Position numbers and translations under genes: made by a program. Positions 46,962 through 56,743 of a stretch of DNA of 64,000 nucleotides are shown here, piece by piece. The DNA comes from Bacillus sp. ISL-41 (lineage in GTDB: Bacteria > Bacillota > Bacilli > Bacillales > Cytobacillaceae): assembly GCF_018613235.1 (NCBI RefSeq), contig NZ_JAGGQP010000032.1, forward strand, positions 62,001 through 126,000, read 5' to 3'. Position 1 is the stretch's first letter. Every line of letters starts with the position of its first letter. The notes under the pieces are model-generated. The model searched no databases. It was not told the origin of the DNA and saw nothing but the letters and a program-made list of their open reading frames with translations.

Positions 46962-47181
46962 TCAAATACACCCTTTCTTGTCCACTTGAATTTATTGTAG
47001 CAAATGGCATGTAATATTGGCAGAATTCCCTTATAAACATTTCTAATCCATACAAGTTGATAGGAATAGTCTTTTTTTATATGATTAAAAGAAGCTATAG
47101 TTATTTTTCAGTTGCATATCATCAATTATTCACTTAATTGGAATACTAAAGCAGGTCCATAACGATCAAGGAGGCTATCAC

Positions 47182-48117
47182 ATGAGAGTCGTTAATAATA
47201 TCGCGTCATTAATTGGCGAAACGCCGCTTGTAAAATTGAACAAGTTGGCACCCGAGGGCGGGGCCTCGGTTTACCTCAAGCTTGAATACTTCAATCCTAG
47301 CAAAAGCGTAAAAGACAGGGCTGCATTCAACATGATTGTTTCAGCTGAAAATGAAGGAAAGCTGAAACCTGGTTCAACAATCATTGAGCCTACAAGCGGC
47401 AACACTGGCATCGGCCTCGCAATGAACGCCGCGGCAAGAGGCTATAAAGCAATCCTGGTCATGCCTGACACCATGACAGAAGAGAGGATTAATTTGTTGA
47501 AGGCTTATGGAGCTGAAGTCGTGCTAACGCCTGGCGACGAAAAAATGCCAGGTGCGATCAAAAAGGCGGAAGAGTTAGTAAAGGAAATTCCCGATAGCTT
47601 CATGCCAATGCAGTTTGAAAATGGAGCGAATCCAGACGCCCACAGGCAAACAACAGCAAGAGAAATCATCGAAGCGATGGAAGAACTGAAAAAGCCGCTC
47701 AGCGCGTTCGTCGCTACAGCCGGAACGGGCGGAACAATTACCGGCACAGGTGAAGCCCTGAAAGAAGAGTTCCCTGAACTAGCAGTACATGTTGTCGAAC
47801 CTGCCGGGTCACCAGTGCTCTCAGGCGGGAAACCCGGAAAGCACAAACTGGTGGGCACAAGTCCAGGCTTCGTCCCGAAAATCCTCAATCAGGATGTGTA
47901 TGAAAAAATCCATAAAATCGAGGATGAAGATGCCTATGAAACAGCTCGACGACTGGCCAAAGAAGAAGGCATCCTTGTCGGCCCATCATCAGGAGCCGCT
48001 TGCTTCGCTGCCATCAATGTCGCCAAGGACCTGAAGCCTGATGAAGTCGTCATCTGTATTGCCTGCGATACCGGGGAAAGATATCTATCCAGTGATTTAT
48101 TCAGGTTTGAAGATTAG
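47182..48117 (+). CDS. ytkP: Cysteine synthase homologue YtkP
   Basis: 311 residues. Beta-family PLP enzyme: O-acetylserine plus sulfide to cysteine, or a related beta-replacement. PLP lysine Lys44 lies in NPSKSVKDRAAF and the phosphate-binding loop is PTSGNTGIGLA; the C-terminal GPSSGAACFAA is the usual PLP-ring Ser motif. YtkP is a CysK paralogue in B. subtilis with an uncertain natural substrate. ATG at 47182 follows AAGGAGG. Monocistronic. Confidence 0.92.
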   Translation: MRVVNNIASLIGETPLVKLNKLAPEGGASVYLKLEYFNPSKSVKDRAAFNMIVSAENEGKLKPGSTIIEPTSGNTGIGLAMNAAARGYKAILVMPDTMTEERINLLKAYGAEVVLTPGDEKMPGAIKKAEELVKEIPDSFMPMQFENGANPDAHRQTTAREIIEAMEELKKPLSAFVATAGTGGTITGTGEALKEEFPELAVHVVEPAGSPVLSGGKPGKHKLVGTSPGFVPKILNQDVYEKIHKIEDEDAYETARRLAKEEGILVGPSSGAACFAAINVAKDLKPDEVVICIACDTGERYLSSDLFRFED

Positions 48118-48149
48118 CACCATATGCTAAATAGATAACCAAAGTTTCA

Positions 48150-48182
48150 AAAAGGCGTGTGGTCATCCACACGCCTTTTTAC
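48150..48182. terminator. Terminator between ytkP and speD
   Basis: Thirteen-base-pair stem AAAAGGCGTGTGG/CCACACGCCTTTT with loop TCAT; A and T tracts on both sides suit both convergent genes. Confidence 0.93.
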
Positions 48183-48185
48183 TTG

Positions 48186-49034
48186 CTATTTATCCAGATC
48201 TTCCTCTTCATCTTCAAAAATCGTTCCCGAATGAAGTGTCACTCCTGACACGATTTCTTCCATTTCATCCTGGATCCTTTCGGTGATTTCCTCGCGTTCT
48301 TCAGGAGATAATTCCTCTTTTGTATAGCCGAAAAGGTAATTATCCAAATCAAACTCTCTCAGCTTGCACTTGGTATGGAAGATGTTTTCCTGATACACAT
48401 TGATATCGACCATATCGAATTGATCTTTTACATTCTCAGGGATGTAGTTCTGAATTGAGCTGATATCGTGGTCGATGAACAATTTATTGCCATCTTTATC
48501 ACGGGTAAAGCCTCTTACCTTATAATCGATTGTCATGACATCGGTTTCGAAAGAATGAATTAGGTAATTCAACGCCTTCAGCGGCGAGATTTCCCCGCAT
48601 GTTGAAACATCGATATCGGCCCTGAATGTACTGATTCCCTCATCCGGGTGGAATTCCGGATACGTGTGGACGGTAATATGGCTCTTGTCCAGCTGCAATA
48701 CGACATTGTCAGGCAGCGGGCCTGGCGACTCATCATACGCTTCATCAGGCACCTCGACAACCGGTCCTTCAGAGACAAGTATGGTCACACTCGCACCCTG
48801 CGGCACATAGTCCTGCTTGGCCACATTCAGGACATGGGCACCAATGATATCTGAAACATGAGTGAGGATTTTAGTAAGCCGTTCTGCATTATACTGTTCA
48901 TCAATATAATCAAGATAAGCTTCACGCTCTTCCTTTGTCTTGGTATAACAGATGTCATACATATTAAAACTTAATGATTTCGTCAGATTATTGAATCCAT
49001 GCAATTCAATATGCTGTTCAGAAGTGATTTTCAT
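48186..49034 (-). CDS. speD: S-adenosylmethionine decarboxylase proenzyme, E. coli type
   Basis: 282 residues. Makes decarboxylated SAM, the aminopropyl donor for spermidine. Self-cleavage before Ser118 (in [13 protein letters not shown]) forms the pyruvoyl cofactor; the flanking His and Cys (near 119 and 155, [17 protein letters not shown]) are kept. This is the long enterobacterial-type form (E. coli 264 residues), unlike the short 126-residue SpeD of B. subtilis. A very acidic C-terminal tail (EDEEEDLDK) is extra. ATG at 49034 follows AGGGGG; the frame extends upstream to 49151 without ribosome site. Confidence 0.95.
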   Translation of the reverse strand: MKITSEQHIELHGFNNLTKSLSFNMYDICYTKTKEEREAYLDYIDEQYNAERLTKILTHVSDIIGAHVLNVAKQDYVPQGASVTILVSEGPVVEVPDEAYDESPGPLPDNVVLQLDKSHITVHTYPEFHPDEGISTFRADIDVSTCGEISPLKALNYLIHSFETDVMTIDYKVRGFTRDKDGNKLFIDHDISSIQNYIPENVKDQFDMVDINVYQENIFHTKCKLREFDLDNYLFGYTKEELSPEEREEITERIQDEMEEIVSGVTLHSGTIFEDEEEDLDK

Positions 49035-49189
49035 TTCTGTTCCCCCTGTTCGGTATTCTGCTGTAGTTTGTCTGAGTATGAACAAAAGCAGGTATCCAGA
49101 TGATTTAAATATTTTTATGATACCCATTCCTGCCAGGAAAAAACAAACCAAGCGTTAAAACCTTCAGGTACCCTTCTTTGAGCAAAAAA

Positions 49190-49216
49190 TAACCTGCAGC
49201 TTTAAAACTGCAGGAT
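49190..49216 (-). terminator. Terminator of dat
   Basis: Stem CCTGCAG/CTGCAGG (49193-49199 and 49208-49214) followed on the minus strand by TTATTTTTTGC. Confidence 0.85.
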
Positions 49217-49221
49217 AAAGA

Positions 49222-50076
49222 TTATAATTGGCCGCACTGGCTTTCAATTTCTGCTTTAAAAAGGTTTTGCAGGTTCTTTGTGACAAGGCCTGGCTCTCCA
49301 TTTCCAACAGGCTTACCATCGACTTCTACAATTGGCATGACTTCGACGGTCGTACCAGATGAAAAAACTTCGTCAGCAGCAGACAATTCATCAAGCGTAT
49401 AAGCTCGTTCCTCAAAAGCAATGTTCTCATTTCTGCAAATCTCAAGCACTTTTTGTCTTGTGATTCCATTAAGGATCAAATTGTCAGCCTGATGCGTGAT
49501 GATCACGCCGTCTTTTACAATTGAGATGTTGGAATGGCTTCCCTCGGTGACAGTTTCTCCCCGATGAAGAATCGCCTCAAAACAGCCGGCTTCTGCTGCC
49601 TTTTGCTTCGATAGCAGATTCCCAAGCAAATTCAGGCTTTTGATGTCACAGCGAAGCCAGCGAATGTCTTCATCAAGAATGGTTCTGACCCCTTTTTCCA
49701 TAGAATCCACAGGACGTGCCACCTTACGCGTGTACGCAACAAACGTTGGTGCCACATCTTCTCCTGGGAAAACATGGTTACGTGGTGAAGCTCCTCTTGT
49801 AAACTGCATATACACGATCCCAGTGTCCAATTCATTTTTCGAGATCAGTTCTTCCATTTTAGACTCAAGCTCTTCAGGACCATATGGAAGCTTCATCCTG
49901 ATTTTATCTGCACTTTCAACGAGTCTGTTCAAATGCTCTTTACCTGTGAACATTTTACCGTTATAAACCCGGATCACTTCATAAACACCATCGCCAAATT
50001 GATACCCTCTGTCCTCGATGTCTACCTTGGCGACCGTCCTGTCAAGAATCTCGCCGTCTACAATTACATATTCCAT
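49222..50076 (-). CDS. dat: D-amino-acid transaminase
   Basis: 284 residues, fold-type IV PLP enzyme. Converts D-alanine and 2-oxoglutarate to D-glutamate and pyruvate, feeding cell-wall synthesis. PLP lysine Lys146 lies in CDIKSLNLLGNLLSKQ; the EGSHSNISIV and DRGYQFGDGVYEV motifs are kept. ATG at 50076 is chosen because GGAGGGG lies just before it; an earlier ATG at 50091 overlaps that site. Located next to pepV. Confidence 0.95.
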   Translation of the reverse strand: MEYVIVDGEILDRTVAKVDIEDRGYQFGDGVYEVIRVYNGKMFTGKEHLNRLVESADKIRMKLPYGPEELESKMEELISKNELDTGIVYMQFTRGASPRNHVFPGEDVAPTFVAYTRKVARPVDSMEKGVRTILDEDIRWLRCDIKSLNLLGNLLSKQKAAEAGCFEAILHRGETVTEGSHSNISIVKDGVIITHQADNLILNGITRQKVLEICRNENIAFEERAYTLDELSAADEVFSSGTTVEVMPIVEVDGKPVGNGEPGLVTKNLQNLFKAEIESQCGQL

Positions 50077-50122
50077 CCTTTTCCCCTCCACGATGTGCGG
50101 TAATTCATTTTACTAACACAAA

Positions 50123-50212
50123 AGATGTTCGGTAATTCTCACTTTATTTTGCTATTCAAAAGATGTTCGGTTTTCTAACCCAAATGATGTTTGGTCATTC
50201 CCTTTATTTTGC
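50123..50212. repeat. Irregular AGATGTTCGG repeats between dat and pepV
   Basis: AGATGTTCGG at 50123 and 50161, TGATGTTTGG at 50185, and TTTATTTTGC at about 50143 and 50203. Spacing is irregular (38 and 24 bp). The last block overlaps the pepV stop. Confidence 0.5.
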
Positions 50213-51619
50213 CAATTCATAAATTGCCTGAGCATAAATCGCAGTTGCTCTGAGAAGGTCCTCAATGATCATGTATTCATCCTTCTGGTGAGCAATGTCA
50301 GGTCTTCCTGGGAAAAGCGGGCCAAATGCCACACCTGATTTCAGTGACCTTGCATATGTTCCTCCGCCAATGGAAATAAGTTCGGCTTTTTCCCCAACCT
50401 GCTCTTCGTATACCTTTTTCAAGGTCTGTACAAGGAAATCACTTTCATCGACATGGTGCGGGTTGGAGTTTGTGAAGTTTTCGATGACAAGTCCTTCTGC
50501 CTCTAACACTTGATTTAAGATTCCCTTTGTCTTCTCAAGGTCAGTAGTTACTGGATAGCGCATGTTCAATCCAGCGCGGCCACCTTTAGCCTTTGAGTAA
50601 GACAGCTTGCCGACATTGATCGTCAAGTCCCCGGTAATGTCATCGGCGTAAGCGACGCCCAGTTCCCGGCCGCGTGAATCTTTGCCCAAGTACTTGGCGA
50701 CGAATTGAAAGAACTTTTCACTGCTTCCATCAAGGTTCATCTCAGAGAGGAAGCTTGCCATGAGCAGGCCTGCGTTTTTGCCATTGTCAGGCTCCATGCC
50801 GTGTGCTGATACACCTTCAAGCTCAAGGATTAACTTGCCGCTTTCTACGACAGCTCTGCCATCCAATTCATTGTTCCTCTTGAATTCCTCAAAGCGCTGG
50901 ACAACATCTGTTTGCCCTTGCTGAACAACCAATTCTACCTTCGCAAAATCAGGTACCATATTATAGCGGCGACCGGATGAAAACTCGATTACCTCTGCAT
51001 CAAAGTTTTCTTTTTCAATTCCAGCTGCTTTTGAAACCAAGTCATAATCGGCAATCCCTTTTTCTGCGTAGATGATCGGAAAGTCGGCATCCGGCGCAAA
51101 GCCCATCGCTGGCATTTCCTCATGTTCAAAATAATGGTCAACACAGCGCCATTCGCTTTCCTCATCCGTACCAATGATCATCCTGACACGCTTATTAAGG
51201 GGTAAGCCTAATTCTTTAACGATTTTCATCGCATAATATGCTGCCATCGTTGGCCCTTTGTCGTCAATCGCGCCGCGCGCAAAGATTTTCCCGTCGCGGA
51301 TTTCTGCACCGTAAGGATCACTTGTCCAGCCGTCTCCTTCTGGCACTACATCAACATGGCAGAGGACACCAACGATTTCATCTCCCTGCCCGAATTCAAG
51401 GTGTCCAGCCAGATTGCCGACATTTTTGGCCGTAAAACCATCCTTTTCACCCAACTGAAGCATGAAGTCCAATGCTTCTCTGACACCCTCTCCTAGCGGT
51501 GCCTCAGCTGTAGAATTTTCCTCATCGAGCACACTCTTGATTTTAAGCAAGTCCTGAGTGACCTTAATTAAATCAGATTCTCTTTTTTCTACTTCCTTCG
51601 TCCAATTGATTGAAGTCAT
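50204..51619 (-). CDS. pepV: Dipeptidase PepV (M20 family)
   Basis: 471 residues, zinc-dependent dipeptidase. Metal ligands appear in VLCHVDVVPEG (His near 87), ARGAIDDKGP (Asp near 119) and GTDEESEWR (Glu near 153-154), with Asp in FAPDADFP and a late His in DIAHQKDE. The lid domain lies at about 180-380. Works on a wide range of dipeptides in the cytoplasm. ATG at 51619 is preceded by GGAGG. B. subtilis ytjP is the orthologue by position and size. Confidence 0.95.
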   Translation of the reverse strand: MTSINWTKEVEKRESDLIKVTQDLLKIKSVLDEENSTAEAPLGEGVREALDFMLQLGEKDGFTAKNVGNLAGHLEFGQGDEIVGVLCHVDVVPEGDGWTSDPYGAEIRDGKIFARGAIDDKGPTMAAYYAMKIVKELGLPLNKRVRMIIGTDEESEWRCVDHYFEHEEMPAMGFAPDADFPIIYAEKGIADYDLVSKAAGIEKENFDAEVIEFSSGRRYNMVPDFAKVELVVQQGQTDVVQRFEEFKRNNELDGRAVVESGKLILELEGVSAHGMEPDNGKNAGLLMASFLSEMNLDGSSEKFFQFVAKYLGKDSRGRELGVAYADDITGDLTINVGKLSYSKAKGGRAGLNMRYPVTTDLEKTKGILNQVLEAEGLVIENFTNSNPHHVDESDFLVQTLKKVYEEQVGEKAELISIGGGTYARSLKSGVAFGPLFPGRPDIAHQKDEYMIIEDLLRATAIYAQAIYELAK

Positions 51620-52092
51620 TATTCAAACCTCCATATGTTGTTCTATATGTATTTCCCTTAAGAATTACACTTAAGCCCGGCAATGTTCTTATTGTACCTT
51701 AAATTTCTAGTTAAAAACTTGATATTAATTTTACTCCTGTTAACCACAATCCGTAAACAGCAGCACGTTATATATTTTTTCTCAATTTTCTAAAAACTGT
51801 CATAATTAACCTGTTTAAAACCATATCGTTAAGTATATAAACGATTTGAAGGGAGGCAGTTTTCTAAATTAATTGTTAATTTTTCATAAAAAACAGTGAA
51901 TAATCTGGAATTTTACATTATTAAAGTGTAAAATAGTCCAAAAGGTAAGACATCTTATGATTGCCTTTTAAAATGGACGCAAAAGGAGCTGTCTGGAAAG
52001 AAGAAAACTACATACTTGGGGATTCGTCTTCAATCAATAGTCGGTTGCAGGAATATGACAAAGGGGTTTAAAAAAGGATAGGGAGTGGTTGT
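51620..52092. other. Intergenic region between pepV and ytzE
   Basis: 473 bp between divergent genes, A/T-rich. It must hold the promoters of both. A 32-codon frame at 51973-52071 (MDAKGAVWKEENYILGDSS...) is the only coding candidate; it has no ribosome binding site. No other repeat or riboswitch recognised. Confidence 0.4.
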
Positions 52093-52314
52093 TTGAAACC
52101 TTCGACTAACCGGATGATAAACCGCATCAAATCCATCTACATGTATATATGTCAGAATGGTACTGTCACAACTCAAGATCTTGTAGAGGAATTCGGAATT
52201 ACTCCTCGAACCATCCAGAGGGATTTGAATGTCCTGGCTTATAACGACTTAGTGAAAAGTCCGAGCCGAGGTAAATGGACAACGACCCAGAAAAAGGTAA
52301 AGATGTCGTCTTAA
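52093..52314 (+). CDS. ytzE: DeoR-type HTH protein YtzE
   Basis: 73 residues, only a winged helix-turn-helix. The sequence DLVEEFGITPRTIQRDLNVL (about residues 28-47) is the DeoR-type recognition region; the sugar-phosphate-sensing domain of full DeoR proteins is absent, so it is a small stand-alone regulator. TTG start at 52093 after GGGAGTGG. B. subtilis YtzE has the same length. Targets not known. Confidence 0.92.
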   Translation: MKPSTNRMINRIKSIYMYICQNGTVTTQDLVEEFGITPRTIQRDLNVLAYNDLVKSPSRGKWTTTQKKVKMSS

Positions 52315-52373
52315 TTCGAAAAAGAGAAAGCAGAAGGACGCTTTCGCCAGACAATCTAATAATAGAAAAAAAA

Positions 52374-52408
52374 GAAATCGCCAGAGGAAGATCCCCGGCG
52401 ATTTTTTT
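52374..52408. terminator. Terminator between ytzE and ytzG
   Basis: Stem AAATCGCC/GGCGATTT with a GAGGAAGATCCCC-type loop, and A and T tracts on either side of the convergent genes. Confidence 0.85.
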
Positions 52409-53123
52409 ATACCTCATAGGTTTGCAGCATTTCCACTTCTTCATCGGTAAGTTCCCTGTATTCCCCTAGCTCCAGCGTTTCATCGAGCTTCAGCGGGCCC
52501 ATTGATAATCGTTTCAGATAAATGACCCTTTTTCCGACAGCTTCGAACATCCGCTTCACCTGATGGAATTTCCCTTCGGTAATCGTCAACTCAATATCAG
52601 ACGTTAAGCCTGATTTTAAGATAACAAGTTCACCCGGTTTTGTTTCATAGCCATCATCAAGTGTGACGCCTTTTTTAAACGCTTGGATATCTTCTTCCGT
52701 CACTTCTCCCTCAATTACCGCGAAATATGTCTTGGGGACATGTTTTTTTGGTGATAAGAGCCTATGGGAAAGCTGTCCATCATTCGTGATCAGCAAAAGG
52801 CCCTCCGTATCCTTATCAAGCCTTCCTACTGGAAATGGCTCAAGTACCTGGTCTTCAATCTCAAGCAGGTCGATGACCGTCTCATCACGGTTGTCCTCTG
52901 TCGCGGATATGACACCAGGCGGCTTGTTCATCATTAAATAAATAAATTCTCGATAATGAATTTCTTCCCTGTTTAATGTGATCATATCGTTTTCAGGATC
53001 CACATGGTGCTTTGCATCTTTGACAATTGCATTATTTACTTTTACAGCACCATCTTTTAAAAGTTTCTTCACGTCTTTCCTGCTTCCGTATCCAAGGTTG
53101 GAAAGCACTTTATCGATTCTCAT
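52407..53123 (-). CDS. ytzG: 16S/23S rRNA pseudouridine synthase, RsuA family (YtzG)
   Basis: 238 residues. An N-terminal S4 domain (RIDKVLSNLGYGSRKDVKKL, about 2-50) is followed by the RsuA/RluB catalytic domain; catalytic Asp lies in GRLDKDTEGLL (near 103). The conserved NKPPGVISAT and KFHQVKRMFEAVG blocks are present. It converts a specific rRNA uridine to pseudouridine; which one cannot be told. ATG at 53123 follows AAAGGAGG. Confidence 0.93.
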   Translation of the reverse strand: MRIDKVLSNLGYGSRKDVKKLLKDGAVKVNNAIVKDAKHHVDPENDMITLNREEIHYREFIYLMMNKPPGVISATEDNRDETVIDLLEIEDQVLEPFPVGRLDKDTEGLLLITNDGQLSHRLLSPKKHVPKTYFAVIEGEVTEEDIQAFKKGVTLDDGYETKPGELVILKSGLTSDIELTITEGKFHQVKRMFEAVGKRVIYLKRLSMGPLKLDETLELGEYRELTDEEVEMLQTYEV

Positions 53124-53226
53124 TGCTGAACCTCCTTTATTCATTGGGCAGGTGCCCATTCCATTTCTTGCTAGCTTACATAGACTAATATCATACTTTA
53201 CATCAGATTACGAGGAGATGACCTGA

Positions 53227-53478
53227 ATGAACCATCGACAACAAGGACAAGGCTTGTACATCCCTATTCCCGGCCTGCCAGGCGGCGGCGGATTCCCCGG
53301 TGGCGGATACCCTGGCGGCGGATATCCCGGCGGCGGAGGCCAATTTGACCAGAGACTCGACCGCCTGGAACGGCAAGTTCAAAGACTGAGCAATCAAATC
53401 GACCGCCTGGACCGAAGGGTCGACAGAATTGAGCGCCGCCTCAATATCCGTGATAACGACCAGCAATTTTACTATTAG
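53227..53478 (+). CDS. Small Gly/Pro-rich protein with coiled coil
   Basis: 83 residues. Residues 1-15 (MNHRQQGQGLYIPIP) lead into a (F/Y)PGGG repeat region (about 16-38), then an Asp/Arg/Leu-rich heptad region (LDRLERQVQRLSNQIDRLDRR, about 43-72) and a polar tail ending QQFYY. No signal peptide. ATG at 53227 follows GAGGAGATG. The layout resembles small Bacillus spore-surface and coat-associated proteins, but I recognise no family. Alternative frames here are shadows of the repeat. Confidence 0.75.
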   Translation: MNHRQQGQGLYIPIPGLPGGGGFPGGGYPGGGYPGGGGQFDQRLDRLERQVQRLSNQIDRLDRRVDRIERRLNIRDNDQQFYY

Positions 53479-53489
53479 GTTGCATTAAA

Positions 53490-53521
53490 AATGGCCTTCA
53501 TAACCGAAGGCCATTTTCCTA
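53490..53521. terminator. Terminator between the Gly-rich gene and murJ
   Basis: AAAATGGCCTTC, loop ATAACC, GAAGGCCATTTT; symmetrical, serves both convergent genes. Confidence 0.88.
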
Positions 53522-55150
53522 TTAAACCGGCAGCCTTAATTTGCGCTTGAGTTTGGTGACCCGCTCTCCGAATAGCCTGTCTACCAATTTGGTCCGGAAT
53601 CCGAGGTAAAAATAAACCGCGGCCCCTACCAGAGCAGAAATTCCAATCAGCACAATCGACTGGAACTTCGCAGCCGGCGAAAGGAATTCGACAAGCATTT
53701 CATAGAATGCCATCGTCACTCCAGCCATCAAGCCGGAGAAAATCAATATCAGGAAAATTCTCCTCGTCACGAAGCCCATTGGATATTTGGCGAACTTTTT
53801 AATTACAAACAAATTAATTAGGATTGCAGCCATATAGCCTAGAGCTGTTGACATTATTGCCCCCTGTGTTTCAAACACCTTAATTAATGGGATGTTGAAT
53901 GTCAGCTTCACCAATAGCCCCGTCAGCAAACTCAAAATCGTGAATCGCTGCTCGTTAATTCCTTGCAGGATGGCTGCTGTTACAGAGAATAGTGCGAATA
54001 GGATCGCTACTGGTGCATAGGTTGTTAAAACTTCAGTGCCCAGGTCATCATGTGCATAGAAAACGGTATACATTGGTTCAGCTAGTATTGCTATTCCAAT
54101 GGCAGCAGGTACGGTTAGATACATCAACACCTGGAAAGTCTGGTCAAGCTGCCGTCTCATACCCTTTCGGTCGTTTTCTGTAAAGGCCTTTGTAATGCTT
54201 GGTACCAGCGTCAATGAAAAGGCCGTAGCAAGGGAGACGGGTATTATGACAAGTTTATGCGATTGGAAATTCAATACTGAAAATGCCGAACTTGCTTCAT
54301 TTGAGCTAAACCCAATTGAAGTCATCGTCTTGGTAAAGGTCATCATATCAACAAATTGGAACAGAGGATTGGCAATCCCGACAAATACAAAGGGTGCTGC
54401 ATACAGCAAGATTTCCTTATAAATATCCTTTAAGGAGATATCCATCGTCCTCTTGTCTTCTTCTAGCAGTTTATCTAAATGAGGCTTCCTTTTTACCCAA
54501 TACCAGGCCAGTATTCCAAGACTGCCCAGCGCTCCAATGAATGCCGCGAACGTGGCCACACTAACTGCTGTAACCATATCCCCCTCAAGTACATTCAGGA
54601 CAACAAACGCCCCGGCAAGCACGAATACGATCCTGACTATTTGTTCTACAACCTGGGAAACTGCTGACGGTCCCATTGACTGATGTCCCTGGAAGAAACC
54701 GCGAATCAAGCTCATGAACGGAACAACAATCAAGGCAAAGCTGACCGCACGAATTACTGTTGTCACATCTGCAGCGGTTATTTTCACATTTTCATCATTA
54801 CTTGTATCCATGACAAGTTCAGCAAGTCCGGGAGCTGTAACATACATAATTAAGAAAGATAGAATTCCGGTTGCCAGCATAACTGCCACACCAGACTTAA
54901 ACAATTTCCTTCCGACCGCATACTCCTCAAGAGCATTGTATTTTGCTATGAACTTAGAAACAGCAAGCGGTACACCAGCTGTGGCAACACTAATGAAAAT
55001 TGTATATGGAATGTAAGAGAAAGAGTATAATGCTGTCCCATACTCTCCCACAATCGCAAAAAAGGGAATAACATAAAATAACCCTAGCACTTTAGATAAA
55101 ATCGTGCCAAGCGTCAATATGAATGTCCCTCTTAAAAGCTTTGATGACAT
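53522..55150 (-). CDS. murJ: Lipid II flippase MurJ (YtgP), MOP superfamily
   Basis: 542 residues with about 14 hydrophobic segments of the MATE/MviN/MOP type. In B. subtilis YtgP (MurJ) moves lipid II across the membrane for peptidoglycan synthesis, overlapping with Amj. The N-terminal GTFILTLGTILSKVLGLFYVIPF and the RGFFQGHQSMGPSAVSQVVEQ block are typical of YtgP. ATG at 55150 follows TAGGGA. The end is basic (LKRKLRL). Upstream of ytfP, divergent. Confidence 0.93.
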   Translation of the reverse strand: MSSKLLRGTFILTLGTILSKVLGLFYVIPFFAIVGEYGTALYSFSYIPYTIFISVATAGVPLAVSKFIAKYNALEEYAVGRKLFKSGVAVMLATGILSFLIMYVTAPGLAELVMDTSNDENVKITAADVTTVIRAVSFALIVVPFMSLIRGFFQGHQSMGPSAVSQVVEQIVRIVFVLAGAFVVLNVLEGDMVTAVSVATFAAFIGALGSLGILAWYWVKRKPHLDKLLEEDKRTMDISLKDIYKEILLYAAPFVFVGIANPLFQFVDMMTFTKTMTSIGFSSNEASSAFSVLNFQSHKLVIIPVSLATAFSLTLVPSITKAFTENDRKGMRRQLDQTFQVLMYLTVPAAIGIAILAEPMYTVFYAHDDLGTEVLTTYAPVAILFALFSVTAAILQGINEQRFTILSLLTGLLVKLTFNIPLIKVFETQGAIMSTALGYMAAILINLFVIKKFAKYPMGFVTRRIFLILIFSGLMAGVTMAFYEMLVEFLSPAAKFQSIVLIGISALVGAAVYFYLGFRTKLVDRLFGERVTKLKRKLRLPV

Positions 55151-55461
55151 AAAATCCCTACTTTTCAATCAATAAAATAAAAACAGATTACAAACTTGTA
55201 TTTTACCATAAACACAACCAGACACTATGATATTTATCAATGGATGCAGATATTTCCTGCATCCCTGCTTACTTGCATTCTTGCTTCAGAAATTTCCCGC
55301 ATTCCCTAGTTTACTCCTTCTCCAGGCTGACTGCCAGTTTTCCGGCTGGGAAAATCGTTTGAATGATCTCATTCATGGCAATGTTTTTAGTGAAGAGTTG
55401 CTTTATAATAATAAAAGTGCTGAAATGAGTTAAAAAAGTGAAACGAAAAGTTGGTGAAGCA
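55151..55461. other. Intergenic region between murJ and ytfP
   Basis: 311 bp between divergent starts. TATAAT at 55404-55409, about 55 bp before the ytfP start, may be the -10 box of its promoter; no convincing -35. The segment 55250-55310 has several TTTCCYGCAT-like short repeats. No gene recognised. Confidence 0.4.
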
Positions 55462-56730
55462 ATGAAATACGATGTAATCGTCCTCGGCGGCGGTCCGTCT
55501 GGCTTGATGGCTGCGATTGCTGCTGGTGAGAAAGGCGCAAAGGTGCTGCTGATCGACAAAGGAGACAAGCTTGGCCGAAAGCTGGCGATATCCGGCGGGG
55601 GTCGCTGCAATGTGACCAATCGGCTGCCAGTGGATGAAATCATTAAACATATACCCGGAAATGGACGCTTTTTATACAGCGCGCTCTCCATTTTCAGCAA
55701 TGAAGATATCATTTCATTTTTCGAAGGGCTTGGCATCCAGCTGAAAGAAGAGGATCACGGCCGGATGTTCCCCGTAAGTGACAAAGCTCAATCTGTTGTT
55801 GATGCCCTTTTATCAAAGCTAAAAGAATTAAAGGTAGAAATCAAGACGAATACTCCTGTTGCCGATGTGCACTACAAGGATGGCAAGGCGGAGTCTGTTG
55901 AACTGAAGAGTGGTGAAGTGTTTCATGCAGGCAGCGTCATCATTGCTGTCGGCGGAAAATCAGTGCCACATACCGGATCCACTGGTGATGGATATGCGTG
56001 GGCAGAAAAGGCGGGCCATACGATTACGCAATTGTTTCCTACCGAAGTGCCGGTAACCTCATCTGAACCATTTATAAAAGAAAAGGTTCTCCAGGGGCTT
56101 TCGCTGAGGGGAGTCGCACTCAGCGTACTTAATCCCAAGGGTAAAGCGCTTATCACTCACAAAATGGATATGATTTTCACCCACTTCGGCATCAGCGGTC
56201 CTGCGGTTCTGCGCTGCAGCCAGTTCGTCGTCAAAGCGATGCAAAAGTGGAATCTGAAAGAAGTCGTCATGTCCCTCGATGCCCTTCCTGATATGAAAGA
56301 GGAAGAATTGTTCCAGGAAATTAATAAACTGATCAAGGCCGAGCCGAAAAAAGCGGTGAAGAATTTGCTTAAAGGGCTGTTGCCCGAACGTTACCTGATG
56401 TTCCTGCTGGAGCGCAATGAAATCGATTCCGCAATGCAGGGCGGACAGCTGGGCCATGAAAAAATCAGAAGTTTCTCCAAGTCTGTCAAGCAGTTCGAGT
56501 TCAAGGTCAACGGCACCCTGCCGCTTGATAAGGCATTCGTCACCGGTGGAGGCGTATCCGTCAAAGAAATCGAGCCGCAAACAATGGCTTCCAAGAAAAC
56601 AGAAGGCCTGTATTTTTGCGGAGAAATCCTCGATATCCACGGCTATACTGGAGGCTACAATATTACCTCCGCCCTTGTCACCGGACGGCTTGCGGGAACT
56701 AATGCTGGGGAATTTGCACTGCAACAATAG
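55462..56730 (+). CDS. ytfP: FAD-dependent oxidoreductase YtfP (HI0933/BaiN type)
   Basis: 422 residues. A Rossmann FAD-binding start [18 protein letters not shown], then [16 protein letters not shown] and the C-terminal [21 protein letters not shown] typical of the HI0933 family. Reaction unknown; related BaiN enzymes reduce steroid-type double bonds. ATG at 55462 follows GGTGAAG; a GTG at 55438 is possible but less favoured. Convergent with cse60 across the 52-bp array. Confidence 0.92.
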   Translation: MKYDVIVLGGGPSGLMAAIAAGEKGAKVLLIDKGDKLGRKLAISGGGRCNVTNRLPVDEIIKHIPGNGRFLYSALSIFSNEDIISFFEGLGIQLKEEDHGRMFPVSDKAQSVVDALLSKLKELKVEIKTNTPVADVHYKDGKAESVELKSGEVFHAGSVIIAVGGKSVPHTGSTGDGYAWAEKAGHTITQLFPTEVPVTSSEPFIKEKVLQGLSLRGVALSVLNPKGKALITHKMDMIFTHFGISGPAVLRCSQFVVKAMQKWNLKEVVMSLDALPDMKEEELFQEINKLIKAEPKKAVKNLLKGLLPERYLMFLLERNEIDSAMQGGQLGHEKIRSFSKSVKQFEFKVNGTLPLDKAFVTGGGVSVKEIEPQTMASKKTEGLYFCGEILDIHGYTGGYNITSALVTGRLAGTNAGEFALQQ

Positions 56731-56743
56731 AGTAAATGACTAA

